From: JBELMB01 sp042088665
Lineage (GTDB): Bacteria > Pseudomonadota > Alphaproteobacteria > Rhodobacterales > Rhodobacteraceae
NCBI GenBank assembly: GCA_042088665.1
Contig: JBELMB010000061.1
Span: forward strand, 1 to 26,868
DNA length: 26,868 nt
Direction of reading: 5' to 3'
The stretch's first letter is position 1. Every line of letters begins with the position of its first letter. The notes below the pieces were generated by a model. The model was given only the letters and a program-made list of their open reading frames with translations, was not told where the DNA came from and searched no databases. This document shows, one piece after another, positions 8,004-15,140 of this stretch. Made by a program: the position numbers and the translations under genes.

Positions 8004-8921
8004 ATGACGTCCTTTCTCTGCCTCGGTGAAATCATGGTGGAGCTGGCCCCCGCCGAGGGCGGCCTCTTTGCCAAAGGCTATGCCGGAGACACGTTCAACT
8101 GCGCATGGTACGCGCGCCGCCTCCTTCCCAGGGACTGGACCGTCAGCTACGGCACAGTTCTGGGTCAGGACAGCGTCAGCGACGACATGGCCGCTTTCAT
8201 GACCGCCGAAGGGCTCGCGCCCGACGCACTGCGCCGCACACCGGACCGCACCGTCGGTCTCTACATGATCGAGCTGAAGGACGGAGAACGCAGCTTTTCC
8301 TACTGGCGCGGCCAATCCGCGGCCCGCACCCTGGCCGACGACCCCGACTGGCTGGACAGCGTGCTGGCCAATCGCGCGGTGATCCAGTTCTCCGGCATAA
8401 CCCTCGCGATCCTTGCGCCCGAGGCCCGCGAACGGCTCTGCACCGCGCTGGCCCGTGCCCGCGACGGCGGCGCAGTGGTCGCCTTTGACACCAACCTGCG
8501 CCCGCGGTTGTGGGACAGCGAGAGCGCCATGCGTGACGGCCTGACCCGCGGCGCGGCAGTCGCCGATATCGTTCTGCCCTCCTTCGATGAGGAACAGGCA
8601 ATCTTCCCCGACCAGACCCCACAGGACACAATCGCCCGCTACGCCGCTGGCGGCGCGACATGTGTGGTCGTCAAGGACGGCGCAGGCCCCTGCCATCTGT
8701 GGTCCAGCGACGAGGGCGCCTCGACCGTCACCCCCCCCACCGTGACCCGCGTGACCGACAGCACCGCGGCAGGCGACAGCTTCGCCGCAGGTTTCCTCGC
8801 CGCCCGCGCACAAGGCGCGACCGCTCAGGAGGCAACGCAGGCCGCCGCCGAACTCGCCTCCAACGTCATTCAACACCGCGGCGCGCTGGCGCCCGCGCTC
8901 TTCAAAGGAACCCCGGCATGA
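8004..8921 (+). CDS. kdgK: PfkB-family 2-keto-3-deoxygluconate kinase-like sugar kinase
   Basis: Ribokinase/PfkB-family kinase of 305 residues. Key features are the N-terminal LGEIMVEL (residues 7-14), SYWRGQSAAR at 99-108, which resembles the 2-keto-3-deoxygluconate kinase signature, and the C-terminal DSTAAGDSF (252-260) with Asp258 as the catalytic base. The DTxAAGD form, with Ala for the usual Gly, is common in 2-keto-3-deoxygluconate kinases. The likely reaction is ATP-dependent 6-phosphorylation of 2-keto-3-deoxygluconate or a related keto-deoxy acid. A longer frame begins at 7896, but the ATG at 8004 has GGAG 9 nt upstream and gives the family N-terminus. It overlaps the next gene by 4 bp. 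Substrate assignment is inferred. Confidence 0.8.
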   Translation: MTSFLCLGEIMVELAPAEGGLFAKGYAGDTFNCAWYARRLLPRDWTVSYGTVLGQDSVSDDMAAFMTAEGLAPDALRRTPDRTVGLYMIELKDGERSFSYWRGQSAARTLADDPDWLDSVLANRAVIQFSGITLAILAPEARERLCTALARARDGGAVVAFDTNLRPRLWDSESAMRDGLTRGAAVADIVLPSFDEEQAIFPDQTPQDTIARYAAGGATCVVVKDGAGPCHLWSSDEGASTVTPPTVTRVTDSTAAGDSFAAGFLAARAQGATAQEATQAAAELASNVIQHRGALAPALFKGTPA

Positions 8922-9880
8922 AGATCCTCATCATTGGCGGCGCCGGTGTCGTTGGACAGAAACTGGCCCGAAACCTCGCGGCCCGCGGCCATCTGCGCGG
9001 ACAAGAGATCACCCGCCTGACGCTGGCCGACCTTAGCCCGGCCCAAGCCGTCACGGCCCCCTTCCCCGTGCAAACCATAACCTGCGACATCACGGATCAG
9101 GCCTCCGTGGCGACCGCGATCCCCGATGACACGGATGTCGTTTACCTGCTGGCCGCCATCGTCTCCGCCCAAGCAGAACTGGAATTCGACTTCGGATACC
9201 GTGTGAACGTGCACGGCACTTGGAACGTCTTTGAACGCTGCCGCGCTCTGCCAAAACCGCCCGTGGTGGTTTTCACCTCCTCCATCGCGGCCTTCGGGGG
9301 GGATGTCCCGCAGCCCTTCCACGATTTCTCTGCCCTCAGCCCACAGATCAGCTACGGCGCGCAAAAAGCCATCGGGGAATTGCTCCTGAACGACTACACA
9401 CGCCGGGGCTTTATCGACGGTCGCGGCTTTCGCCTGCCAACGATCTCGGTCCGGCCCGGCAAGGCAAACCGCGCCGCCTCCAGCTTCATGTCCTCGATCT
9501 TTCGCGAACCCCTGCAAGGCATCGAGGCGAACTGCCCCGTGGACAAAGACTTCCCGCATTTCTACCTCTCACCCCGACAATGCGCCGAAAACCTTGTGCG
9601 CGGTGCAGAGATCCCCCGCGACGACCTCGGCATGACCCCGACAATGACCATGCCCGGCCGGGTCTGGACCATCGGCCAGATGATCGAGGCGATGACCGCC
9701 GTCGCAGGCCCCGAACCCGCCAGCCTGATCACCTGGAACCCGCAGCCCGACCTCCAGACGATCCTCGATGGCTGGCGCCTCGACATCCGCCCTGAAAAAG
9801 CCGCCCGCCTCGGCCTTGAGGCCGATCCCAGCTTCGAAGACAACATTCGCGCCTTCCTCGAGGACGACCTGCCCGCCTGA
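8918..9880 (+). CDS. denD: D-erythronate dehydrogenase-like NAD-dependent oxidoreductase
   Basis: Extended short-chain dehydrogenase/epimerase of 320 residues. The NAD motif G7-G10-G13 is in IIGGAGVVGQ, Ser121/Ser122 lie in FTSSIAAFGG, and the catalytic pair Tyr146/Lys150 is in SYGAQK. The stretches RGFIDGRGFRLPTISVRPG and the proline-rich C-terminal half resemble DenD-type D-erythronate dehydrogenases and other NAD-dependent epimerases of acid-sugar loci. It would oxidise a C4 or similar sugar acid. The true start is the ATG at 8918, 8 nt after AAAGGA and overlapping the kinase stop by 4 bp; the open frame extends upstream inside the kinase but is not used. The symbol is by family resemblance only. 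Confidence 0.75.
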   Translation: MKILIIGGAGVVGQKLARNLAARGHLRGQEITRLTLADLSPAQAVTAPFPVQTITCDITDQASVATAIPDDTDVVYLLAAIVSAQAELEFDFGYRVNVHGTWNVFERCRALPKPPVVVFTSSIAAFGGDVPQPFHDFSALSPQISYGAQKAIGELLLNDYTRRGFIDGRGFRLPTISVRPGKANRAASSFMSSIFREPLQGIEANCPVDKDFPHFYLSPRQCAENLVRGAEIPRDDLGMTPTMTMPGRVWTIGQMIEAMTAVAGPEPASLITWNPQPDLQTILDGWRLDIRPEKAARLGLEADPSFEDNIRAFLEDDLPA

Positions 9881-9902
9881 CCCCGCGCGGGTTTCTCTGT
9901 TT

Positions 9903-9951
9903 TCAAAATACTCCGGGGGAGTCGCCGCAAGGCGACGGGGGCAGCGCCCCC
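9903..9951. repeat. REP-like GC-rich palindromic intergenic element
   Basis: The 98-bp gap after the DenD-like gene holds a compact block: CAAAATACTCCGGGGG, then a hairpin GTCGCC-GCAA-GGCGAC (9921-9936) with a GNRA-type loop, then a second hairpin GGGGGC-AGC-GCCCCC (9937-9951). From memory, very similar blocks recur between genes in Rhodobacterales genomes; copy number cannot be tested here. Confidence 0.6.
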
Positions 9952-9978
9952 TCCCCCCCGCCACGACAAGGATCCGAC

Positions 9979-10734
9979 ATGCCCGATTTCGCCATCTATC
10001 CAAGCCTCAAAGGCAAGACAGTCTTCATTTCCGGCGGCGCCGCCGGCATCGGACGCGAACTCGTGACTGCATTCGCAGCCCAAGGCGCACGCGTCGGCTT
10101 TGTCGATTTCGACCGTCCGGGCGGCGAAGCCCTCGCCGCCGACACCGATGGCGAAGTGGCTTTCGAATTCTGCGACCTGCGCGAGATCGACACCCTCCGC
10201 GACGCGTTCGCCCGGCTCGCAGAGCGCATCGGCCCCGCCGATGTGCTGGTCAACAACGCCGCGCGCGACGACCGGCACGACTGGCGGGACGTCACACCCG
10301 ACTACTGGGACGAACGCATGGCCACCAACCTGCGCCACATGTTCTTTGCCATTCAGGCCGCGGCGCCCGGAATGATCGAGAAAGGCGCGGGCTCCATCAT
10401 CAACATGGGATCGAACAGCTGGTGGGAAGCTGGCGGCGGCTTCCCGGCCTACACATCGGCCAAGGCCGCGGTCCATGGCCTGACCCGGACAATGGCGCGC
10501 GACCTCGGCGATCACCGCATCCGGGTGAACACGGTTGTCCCGGGCTGGATCATGACCGAGCGTCAGAAATCCCTCTGGGCCACCCCCGAGGCGCTGGAAA
10601 AGCACCGCGAAAGACAGTGCCTGCCCGATCTGATCGATCCCGTTTACATTGCGCGCATGGTCTTGTTCCTTGCGTCAGACGATTCCGCTATGTGTACCGC
10701 GTGCAACTACATGGTCGAAGCAGGCTCCATCTGA
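9979..10734 (+). CDS. Sugar 1-dehydrogenase-like SDR (xylose dehydrogenase XylB type)
   Basis: Classical short-chain dehydrogenase of 251 residues. It has the cofactor motif SGGAAGIG (18-25), VNNAARDDRH, and the catalytic Ser145, Tyr158 and Lys162 with the usual 13-residue Ser-Tyr spacing. The stretches IYPSLKGK, DDRH, YWDER, NLRHM and VLFLASDD match, as I recall it, the Caulobacter NAD-dependent D-xylose 1-dehydrogenase XylB. It probably oxidises an aldose to the lactone in a non-phosphorylative pathway; xylose, arabinose or galactose are all possible. AAGGA lies 6 nt before the ATG. It is the last plus-strand gene of the catabolic locus, after the REP-like element, and a GC hairpin follows. 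Confidence 0.82.
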   Translation: MPDFAIYPSLKGKTVFISGGAAGIGRELVTAFAAQGARVGFVDFDRPGGEALAADTDGEVAFEFCDLREIDTLRDAFARLAERIGPADVLVNNAARDDRHDWRDVTPDYWDERMATNLRHMFFAIQAAAPGMIEKGAGSIINMGSNSWWEAGGGFPAYTSAKAAVHGLTRTMARDLGDHRIRVNTVVPGWIMTERQKSLWATPEALEKHRERQCLPDLIDPVYIARMVLFLASDDSAMCTACNYMVEAGSI

Positions 10735-10742
10735 GCAAAGGC

Positions 10743-10762
10743 GCGCGGGGACATCCCCGCGC
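10743..10762 (+). terminator. GC-rich hairpin after the SDR gene
   Basis: GCGCGGGG-ACAT-CCCCGCGC forms a perfect 8-bp stem 8 bp past the SDR stop. There is no T-run after it, so it may act as an mRNA 3'-end stabiliser or a weak terminator for the operon. Confidence 0.5.
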
Positions 10763-10952
10763 CACGACCCGTTGCGCCCTTTGGCCATCCGGGAGGTCCC
10801 CGTCACGGGACAGCGCAAGAGGCAACACAGCCACCGGCCCCACCATGGACAAAGTTGATCCGCATCAAGACGCAGCGCTGACAGGATGAGGTGGCCGCAC
10901 CCTGCACCAAGGCGAAACATGGTCATGCATTGGCAATCGGGAGGAAAGCCTT

Positions 10953-11516
10953 TTGCGACACATCATCTTCATATCCCTTCTGGCCGTCGCGGGCGGGCCA
11001 GCGGCGGCGGAATGCCTGTTCTCGGTCTTCCCCAACGCGGGCATTCCGGGCCATAACGACCGCACCATCCGCACCGGGTCCGCGGCAGAATGCATGAGGG
11101 CCTGCTCAAGCGAAAGCTGGTGCCGCAGCGTCGACTACGAGCGCGCGACCGGCAATTGCTTTATCCAAGGCGCAGGCAGCAACGATGCTGGCATGCGGTT
11201 TGACTACCCCGGCAACCCCTACGACCACTACACCTGCCAGACCCGCACCAATAGCCTGCCGCCGCCGGTGTCGGCACAATGCAGCTGGCTGCCCGTGCCC
11301 GGGGCAGGCATTCCCGGCCACAACATCGAGACGATCAGGAACATCGACATCGGCGCGTGCCAGCGCGCCTGCGAGTCCCAACTCTGGTGCCGCAGCATCG
11401 ATTACGAACGTGGCCCGCGCACCTGTTTCCTGCAGGACGTGAACCGCTACGACGTGCAGTTGAAATACACCTACGCGGGCAACCCCTACGACCACTTCAC
11501 CTGCGAAGGCCGCTGA
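10953..11516 (+). CDS. Secreted protein with two PAN/apple-like domains
   Basis: Small exported protein of 187 residues. A signal peptide (hydrophobic residues 4-13, cleavage after Ala19) is followed by two copies of a PAN/apple-like domain. Each copy has six cysteines with exactly the same spacing: 21, 47, 51, 57, 69, 95 and 110, 136, 140, 146, 158, 184, a period of 89 residues. Both share AGIPGHN, WCRS[VI]DYER and GNPYDH[YF]TC. PAN domains usually bind proteins or carbohydrates outside the cytoplasm; the ligand is unknown. The start is a TTG at 10953 with GGGAGG 8 nt upstream and no better in-frame ATG. It stands alone between two catabolic units and could be separately controlled. Confidence 0.8.
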   Translation: MRHIIFISLLAVAGGPAAAECLFSVFPNAGIPGHNDRTIRTGSAAECMRACSSESWCRSVDYERATGNCFIQGAGSNDAGMRFDYPGNPYDHYTCQTRTNSLPPPVSAQCSWLPVPGAGIPGHNIETIRNIDIGACQRACESQLWCRSIDYERGPRTCFLQDVNRYDVQLKYTYAGNPYDHFTCEGR

Positions 11517-11592
11517 TCTGCGCATCCGGGATCAAGGTGTGCCGCGCCGCGCAACACGGTGCCCCGACGAACCAAGCCCCCTCAAAACGAGA

Positions 11593-11620
11593 GCAGGCCC
11601 GGGAACACCCCCGGGCCTGC
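11593..11620 (-). terminator. Terminator of the minus-strand reductase operon
   Basis: A perfect 11-bp stem (GCAGGCCCGGG / CCCGGGCCTGC) with a 6-nt loop lies 34 bp past the reductase stop. On the minus strand it is followed by TCTCGTTTT, consistent with an intrinsic terminator. It could also insulate the convergent PAN gene. Confidence 0.7.
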
Positions 11621-11653
11621 CAGGCATAATGGCTTCACCAAAGGCAGCGCCCC

Positions 11654-12592
11654 TCAGTTCACCGGTGTGACAAGCGTCTCACCCGCAAGGAAGGCCGTGA
11701 CGTTGGACAGTTGCAGCTCGGCCATGGCGCGCCGCGTCTCGACCGTGCCCGACCCCTGGTGCGGTTGAAGGTGCACATTCTCAAGCGCCAGAAAGCGCGG
11801 GTCGATGTTGGGCTCGTTGTTGAAGACGTCCAGCGCCGCGCCCGCAATCTCGCCCGCTTCGAGCGCATCGAGCAGCGCGCCTTCGTCCACCGTGCTCCCG
11901 CGGGAGACATTGACCAGCACGCCGCGGGGCCCCAGCGCCGCAATCGCGTCACGGCTGACGTAGTCCTGCGTCTCTGGCCCACCGACGAGGATCACCACCA
12001 GCCAATCGACCGCTCCTGCCAGCGACACCACATCACCATGGTAGGTCCAGCCCGGTGTCTCCTTCTCGGAACGGGAATGATAGTGGATGTCCATCTTGAA
12101 GCCCGCAAGGCGGTCCGCGATCTCGCGGCCGATGCGGCCCAGACCGACGATGCCCACCGTGCCACCGGACATCTTGCGGTTCAGCGGCAGACCGGCCTTG
12201 GCCCAGCCCCCCGATGCCGTCAACTGGTGGCCCCGCACGAGATCGCGGGAGAAGGCCAGCATCATGCCGACCGCCAGATCCGCCACATCGTCGTTCAGAA
12301 CGTCCGGCGTGTTGGTCACCTTGATCCCGCGCGCCGAGGCCGCGACCACGTCGATCGCGTCATACCCGACGCCAAAATTGGCGATCACGCCAAGGTTGGG
12401 CAGCGCCGCCATGGCCGCATCGCCAAAATCCGCGTGGCCCTTGAAGGCGACGGCCCGCACGGTTTCGCGTGTGGCCGCGTCCAGCCCGTCCAGATCCGCC
12501 GGGCCGGGCACAAAGACCGCCTCGACGGCCGCTTCGAGACGCGCGCGCTCCTCTTCGGTGAACGCCGTTCCGACGATTGCCAGTTGTGTCAT
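11654..12592 (-). CDS. D-2-hydroxyacid dehydrogenase (glyoxylate/hydroxypyruvate reductase-like)
   Basis: NAD(P)-dependent D-2-hydroxyacid dehydrogenase of 312 residues. It has the Rossmann motif GLGRIG (150-155) and the catalytic triad Arg231 (NVSRGS), Glu260 (NNEPNID) and His279 (PHQGSGT). The residues after the second beta strand, HSRSE, lack the acidic residue that selects NADH and carry Arg174, so NADPH is the likely cofactor, as in glyoxylate/hydroxypyruvate reductases. It would reduce glyoxylate or hydroxypyruvate. The ATG at 12592 overlaps the aminotransferase stop by 4 bp; an in-frame extension to 12688 lies inside that gene and is not used. An aminotransferase upstream could feed it a 2-oxoacid. 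Confidence 0.87.
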   Translation of the reverse strand: MTQLAIVGTAFTEEERARLEAAVEAVFVPGPADLDGLDAATRETVRAVAFKGHADFGDAAMAALPNLGVIANFGVGYDAIDVVAASARGIKVTNTPDVLNDDVADLAVGMMLAFSRDLVRGHQLTASGGWAKAGLPLNRKMSGGTVGIVGLGRIGREIADRLAGFKMDIHYHSRSEKETPGWTYHGDVVSLAGAVDWLVVILVGGPETQDYVSRDAIAALGPRGVLVNVSRGSTVDEGALLDALEAGEIAGAALDVFNNEPNIDPRFLALENVHLQPHQGSGTVETRRAMAELQLSNVTAFLAGETLVTPVN

Positions 12593-13770
12593 GCCCCTGC
12601 CCCCAACAGTTTTGCGATGCGCTCCAGCGCGGTTTCGATGTTCTCGGTCGAATTGGCGTAGGAAAAGCGCAGGTAGCCCTCTCCCCAAGCGCCAAAGGAT
12701 GTGCCCGCCACGGTGGCGACGCCGCCCTCTTCGAGAAAGAGCGTCTGCGCCTCCATGGCGCTCAGCCCGGTGCCCTCGATGTTCGGGAAGGCGTAGAACG
12801 CCCCCGCCGCATCAGCGCAACGCACCCCCGGAAGGGCGTTCAGCCCGTCGACGATCACCTTGCGGCGCGCATCAAATGCCACCGACATCTCTTCGACCGC
12901 GTCCTGCGGACCTTCGAGGGCAGCGATCCCCGCCATCTGCGTTGGCGCGTTCACGCAGGAATGGTCGTTCACGCAGAGCCGCGTCACATGCTCGACCAGC
13001 GCATCGGGCCAGACCGCGTAGCCCAGACGCCAGCCGGTCATGGCGTACCGCTTGGACCAGCCGTCCAGCATGATCAGCCGGTCGCGGATCTGCGGGTATT
13101 GCAGCAGCGAGGTATGCTGGCGCTCGCCGTAGAGCATGGTCGAGTAGATCTCGTCCGACATGATGGCCACCTGCGGGTGCGCCTCCAGCCCGGCGACCAG
13201 CGCGTCGATCTCGGCCTTGGGCGTGACGCCCCCCGTTGGATTGGCGGGCGAGTTCACGATGATCAGGCGGGTGTTCGGCGTGATTTGCGCCAGCACCTCC
13301 TGGGCGGAGAAGGCAAAGCCGTTCTCTTCCTTCAAAGCCATGGGGACCGGGGTCGCCCCGCTGTAGCGGATCACGCTCTCGTAGATCGGGAAGCCCGGGT
13401 TGGGATAGATGATCTCCGCGCCCGGCTCACCGAACATGAGCAGCGCAAAGAACATCGTCGGCTTGCCGCCGGGCACCACAACCACGTTGTCGGGGTTCAC
13501 CGCAACACCGTGCCGACGGTCGAGATCCCGCGCCACCGCCGTGCGCAGCGCTGGCAGACCGTTGGCTGGCGTATAGCCGTGGTGCCCGTCGCGCAGCGCC
13601 TGGATCCCGGCCTCGACGATATGCTCGGGCGTTCGAAAATCCGGCTGTCCGATGCCGAGGTTTATGATGTCGCGTCCCTGCGCCGCCAAGGCGCCTGCGC
13701 GCGCAAGCACGACAAAGGCAGATTCGGTGCCGAGCCGGGACAGGCTCCCGGCGAGTTTGAGCTGTGTCAT
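12589..13770 (-). CDS. PLP-dependent aminotransferase (class I/II, aspartate aminotransferase fold)
   Basis: Fold-type I aminotransferase of 393 residues, normal for the family. PLP-site residues are visible: Tyr66 region GHHGYTPANG, Asn177 in NSPANPTGG, Asp206 and Tyr209 in SDEIYS, the Schiff-base Lys240 in LDGWSKRYAMTGWRLGY, and a C-terminal carboxylate-binding Arg in YLRFSYANS. It transfers an amino group between an amino acid and a 2-oxoacid; the specific donor is not evident. It is first in a two-gene minus-strand operon with the hydroxyacid dehydrogenase. GGAGG lies close before the ATG, and a perfect 16-bp palindrome lies 35 bp upstream, so a GntR-type regulator is likely to control it. 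Confidence 0.9.
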   Translation of the reverse strand: MTQLKLAGSLSRLGTESAFVVLARAGALAAQGRDIINLGIGQPDFRTPEHIVEAGIQALRDGHHGYTPANGLPALRTAVARDLDRRHGVAVNPDNVVVVPGGKPTMFFALLMFGEPGAEIIYPNPGFPIYESVIRYSGATPVPMALKEENGFAFSAQEVLAQITPNTRLIIVNSPANPTGGVTPKAEIDALVAGLEAHPQVAIMSDEIYSTMLYGERQHTSLLQYPQIRDRLIMLDGWSKRYAMTGWRLGYAVWPDALVEHVTRLCVNDHSCVNAPTQMAGIAALEGPQDAVEEMSVAFDARRKVIVDGLNALPGVRCADAAGAFYAFPNIEGTGLSAMEAQTLFLEEGGVATVAGTSFGAWGEGYLRFSYANSTENIETALERIAKLLGAGA

Positions 13771-13805
13771 TCACCCTCCCTTGCCCGACCCACGCGGGCT
13801 TTGCG

Positions 13806-13821
13806 ATTTGGTATACCAAAT
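13806..13821. promoter_or_regulatory. GntR-like operator, copy 2
   Basis: ATTTGGTATACCAAAT is a perfect 16-bp palindrome 35 bp upstream of the aminotransferase ATG. It shares the 10-bp core TGGTATACCA with the site at 5605. Its position close to the start codon suits a repressor site overlapping the -10 region. Confidence 0.7.
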
Positions 13822-13867
13822 GAGCCGGGATGTGAAAGCGTGTTCGCGGCACAGGTTGCGCATTTGA

Positions 13868-13889
13868 CGCCTGTCCCGCGGGACAGGCG
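13868..13889. repeat. 22-bp perfect palindrome
   Basis: CGCCTGTCCCG followed directly by its own reverse complement CGGGACAGGCG. With no loop it is more like a protein-binding site than an RNA hairpin, but no known regulator was recognised. Confidence 0.75.
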
Positions 13890-13923
13890 GGTGCGCCGGG
13901 GCTGAACCCCTCATAAACGAAAG

Positions 13924-13949
13924 AGTTTCTTGCACCAATGCAAGAAACT
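13924..13949. repeat. Inverted repeat with 11-bp arms
   Basis: AGTTTCTTGCA, a 4-nt spacer CCAA, then TGCAAGAAACT. It lies about 180 bp upstream of the sugar-binding-protein gene. It could be an operator or form a stem-loop in either transcript. Confidence 0.75.
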
Positions 13950-14127
13950 TTCACGAGGCGTCCGCCACGCCTCGACGCGCGTGATTGTAAAAGTTAGCGG
14001 TAGCGTCATTGGATGCTGACAACCCGACACAGCGTTGTTAACGTCCCTGCAAGCCGCGCAGAAACCCTGCGCTGGCGGAAAAACCCGTCCCGGTCAACGG
14101 GGCGGATCCAACACTGGAGGAGTACTT

Positions 14128-15051
14128 ATGAAGAAGTTGATTCTCGCGGCGACCGCGCTTGTCGCTCTGTCCGCACCGGCCTTCGCCGAAGGCCACGGTG
14201 AGCGTTACGTCATGATCACGCACACTCAGGGCACCGACCCCTTCTGGCCGGTCGTCGAAAAAGGTGGCCGCGACGCAGCCGCCGCAGTCGGCGCCACGCT
14301 GGAGTATAACTTCGACGTGTCCGGCGACATGGCAGCCATGGCCGCCCTGATCGAATCCGCCGCCGCTTCGAACCCCGATGGCATCATCGTGTCGCTGCCC
14401 GACGCCGCGGCGCTTGGCCCGGCAATCAAATCCGCCGTTGCGGATGGCATCCCGGTTGTGACCATGAACTCCGGCCTCGAGTCCTCCGCGGAACTCGGCG
14501 CGCTGATGCACGTCGGCCAGCCCGAGCGTCTCGCCGGTGAAGCCGCCGGTGGCCGTGCCGCTGCCGAAGGTGTGACCAACGGCCTGTGCCTGAACCAGGA
14601 AGCGTTCAACACCGCGCTCGTCGACCGTTGCGAAGGGTACTTCACCGGCCTCGGCGGTGACCTGAACATGATCGACGTGTCGAACGACCCGGCCCAGATC
14701 GAAACCCGTACCGCTGCTGCGCTGCAGGCTGACCCGTCCATCGACGGCGTTCTGGCTGTTGGTCCGCATGTCTGCGAAGCCGCAACCAAAGCCATCGACG
14801 CCGTTGGCGCCGACGTGCACCTGGCGTGCTTTGACCTGTCGCCTGGCGTGATGGACATGATCGAAGACGGCCGCGCCGCCTTCACCATCGACCAGCAGCA
14901 GCGTCTGCAGGGTTACATGCCGGTCATCGTCCTGCACCTCTACAACAACCACGCTGGCCTCCTGCCGGGCAACAACATCGCCTCCGGCCCGGGCTTCGTG
15001 GACAAGTCCAACGCAGCAGCCGTGAAGGAACTGGCGGGCATCGACCGCTGA
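14128..15051 (+). CDS. Sugar ABC transporter, periplasmic binding protein
   Basis: Periplasmic sugar-binding protein of the ribose/galactose (PBP1, Peripla_BP_4) type, 307 residues. The signal peptide spans residues 1-20 with cleavage after AFA. The mature part has ITHTQGTDPFWPVVEKG, a family-typical N-terminus, the inter-domain hinge region, and DGIIVSLPD and PHVCEAATKAID. Three cysteines within the C-terminal half are not conserved family features I recognise. The ATG at 14128 follows GGAGGAG and gives the signal peptide; a longer frame to 14035 does not. It is first of three genes in the FrcB-FrcC-FrcA order. The sugar is unknown. A strong hairpin after it probably limits expression of the two downstream genes. 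Confidence 0.88.
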   Translation: MKKLILAATALVALSAPAFAEGHGERYVMITHTQGTDPFWPVVEKGGRDAAAAVGATLEYNFDVSGDMAAMAALIESAAASNPDGIIVSLPDAAALGPAIKSAVADGIPVVTMNSGLESSAELGALMHVGQPERLAGEAAGGRAAAEGVTNGLCLNQEAFNTALVDRCEGYFTGLGGDLNMIDVSNDPAQIETRTAAALQADPSIDGVLAVGPHVCEAATKAIDAVGADVHLACFDLSPGVMDMIEDGRAAFTIDQQQRLQGYMPVIVLHLYNNHAGLLPGNNIASGPGFVDKSNAAAVKELAGIDR

Positions 15052-15077
15052 TCCTCGCACTGAGCGCAAACAACAGG

Positions 15078-15104
15078 CAGGCGGGGATTTTCCCCGCCTG
15101 TTTT
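15078..15104 (+). terminator. Intra-operon terminator/attenuator
   Basis: CAGGCGGGGA-TTT-TCCCCGCCTG is a perfect 10-bp stem followed by TTTT, in the 89-bp gap between binding protein and permease. It fits partial termination that keeps the binding protein more abundant than the membrane parts. Confidence 0.8.
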
Positions 15105-15140
15105 GTACCAAGCAACCAAAATGGATGAGACGGGGGAGAC

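Larger units (their letters stand above)
13771..14127. other. Divergent intergenic region with three inverted repeats
   Basis: This 357-bp gap separates the aminotransferase from the divergent ABC transporter. No credible coding frame is seen. It contains a GntR-like operator next to the aminotransferase, a GC-rich 22-bp palindrome, an 11-bp-stem inverted repeat, and a stretch near 13990 (TTAGCGGTAG) that weakly resembles half of a LacI-type operator. GGAGGAG ends 5 nt before the binding-protein ATG. Confidence 0.6.

Noticed and set aside
7350..8876. 508-codon open frame on the minus strand
   Set aside because: It runs antisense to two well-supported genes (FAD oxidase and kinase), shows no domain, and is rich in Gly, Ala and Arg as expected for a shadow frame in GC-rich DNA.
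13980..14050. LacI-type operator near TTAGCGGTAG
   Set aside because: Only a partial match to a TTAGCGCTAA-like palindrome; symmetry is broken, so it is not listed as a site.
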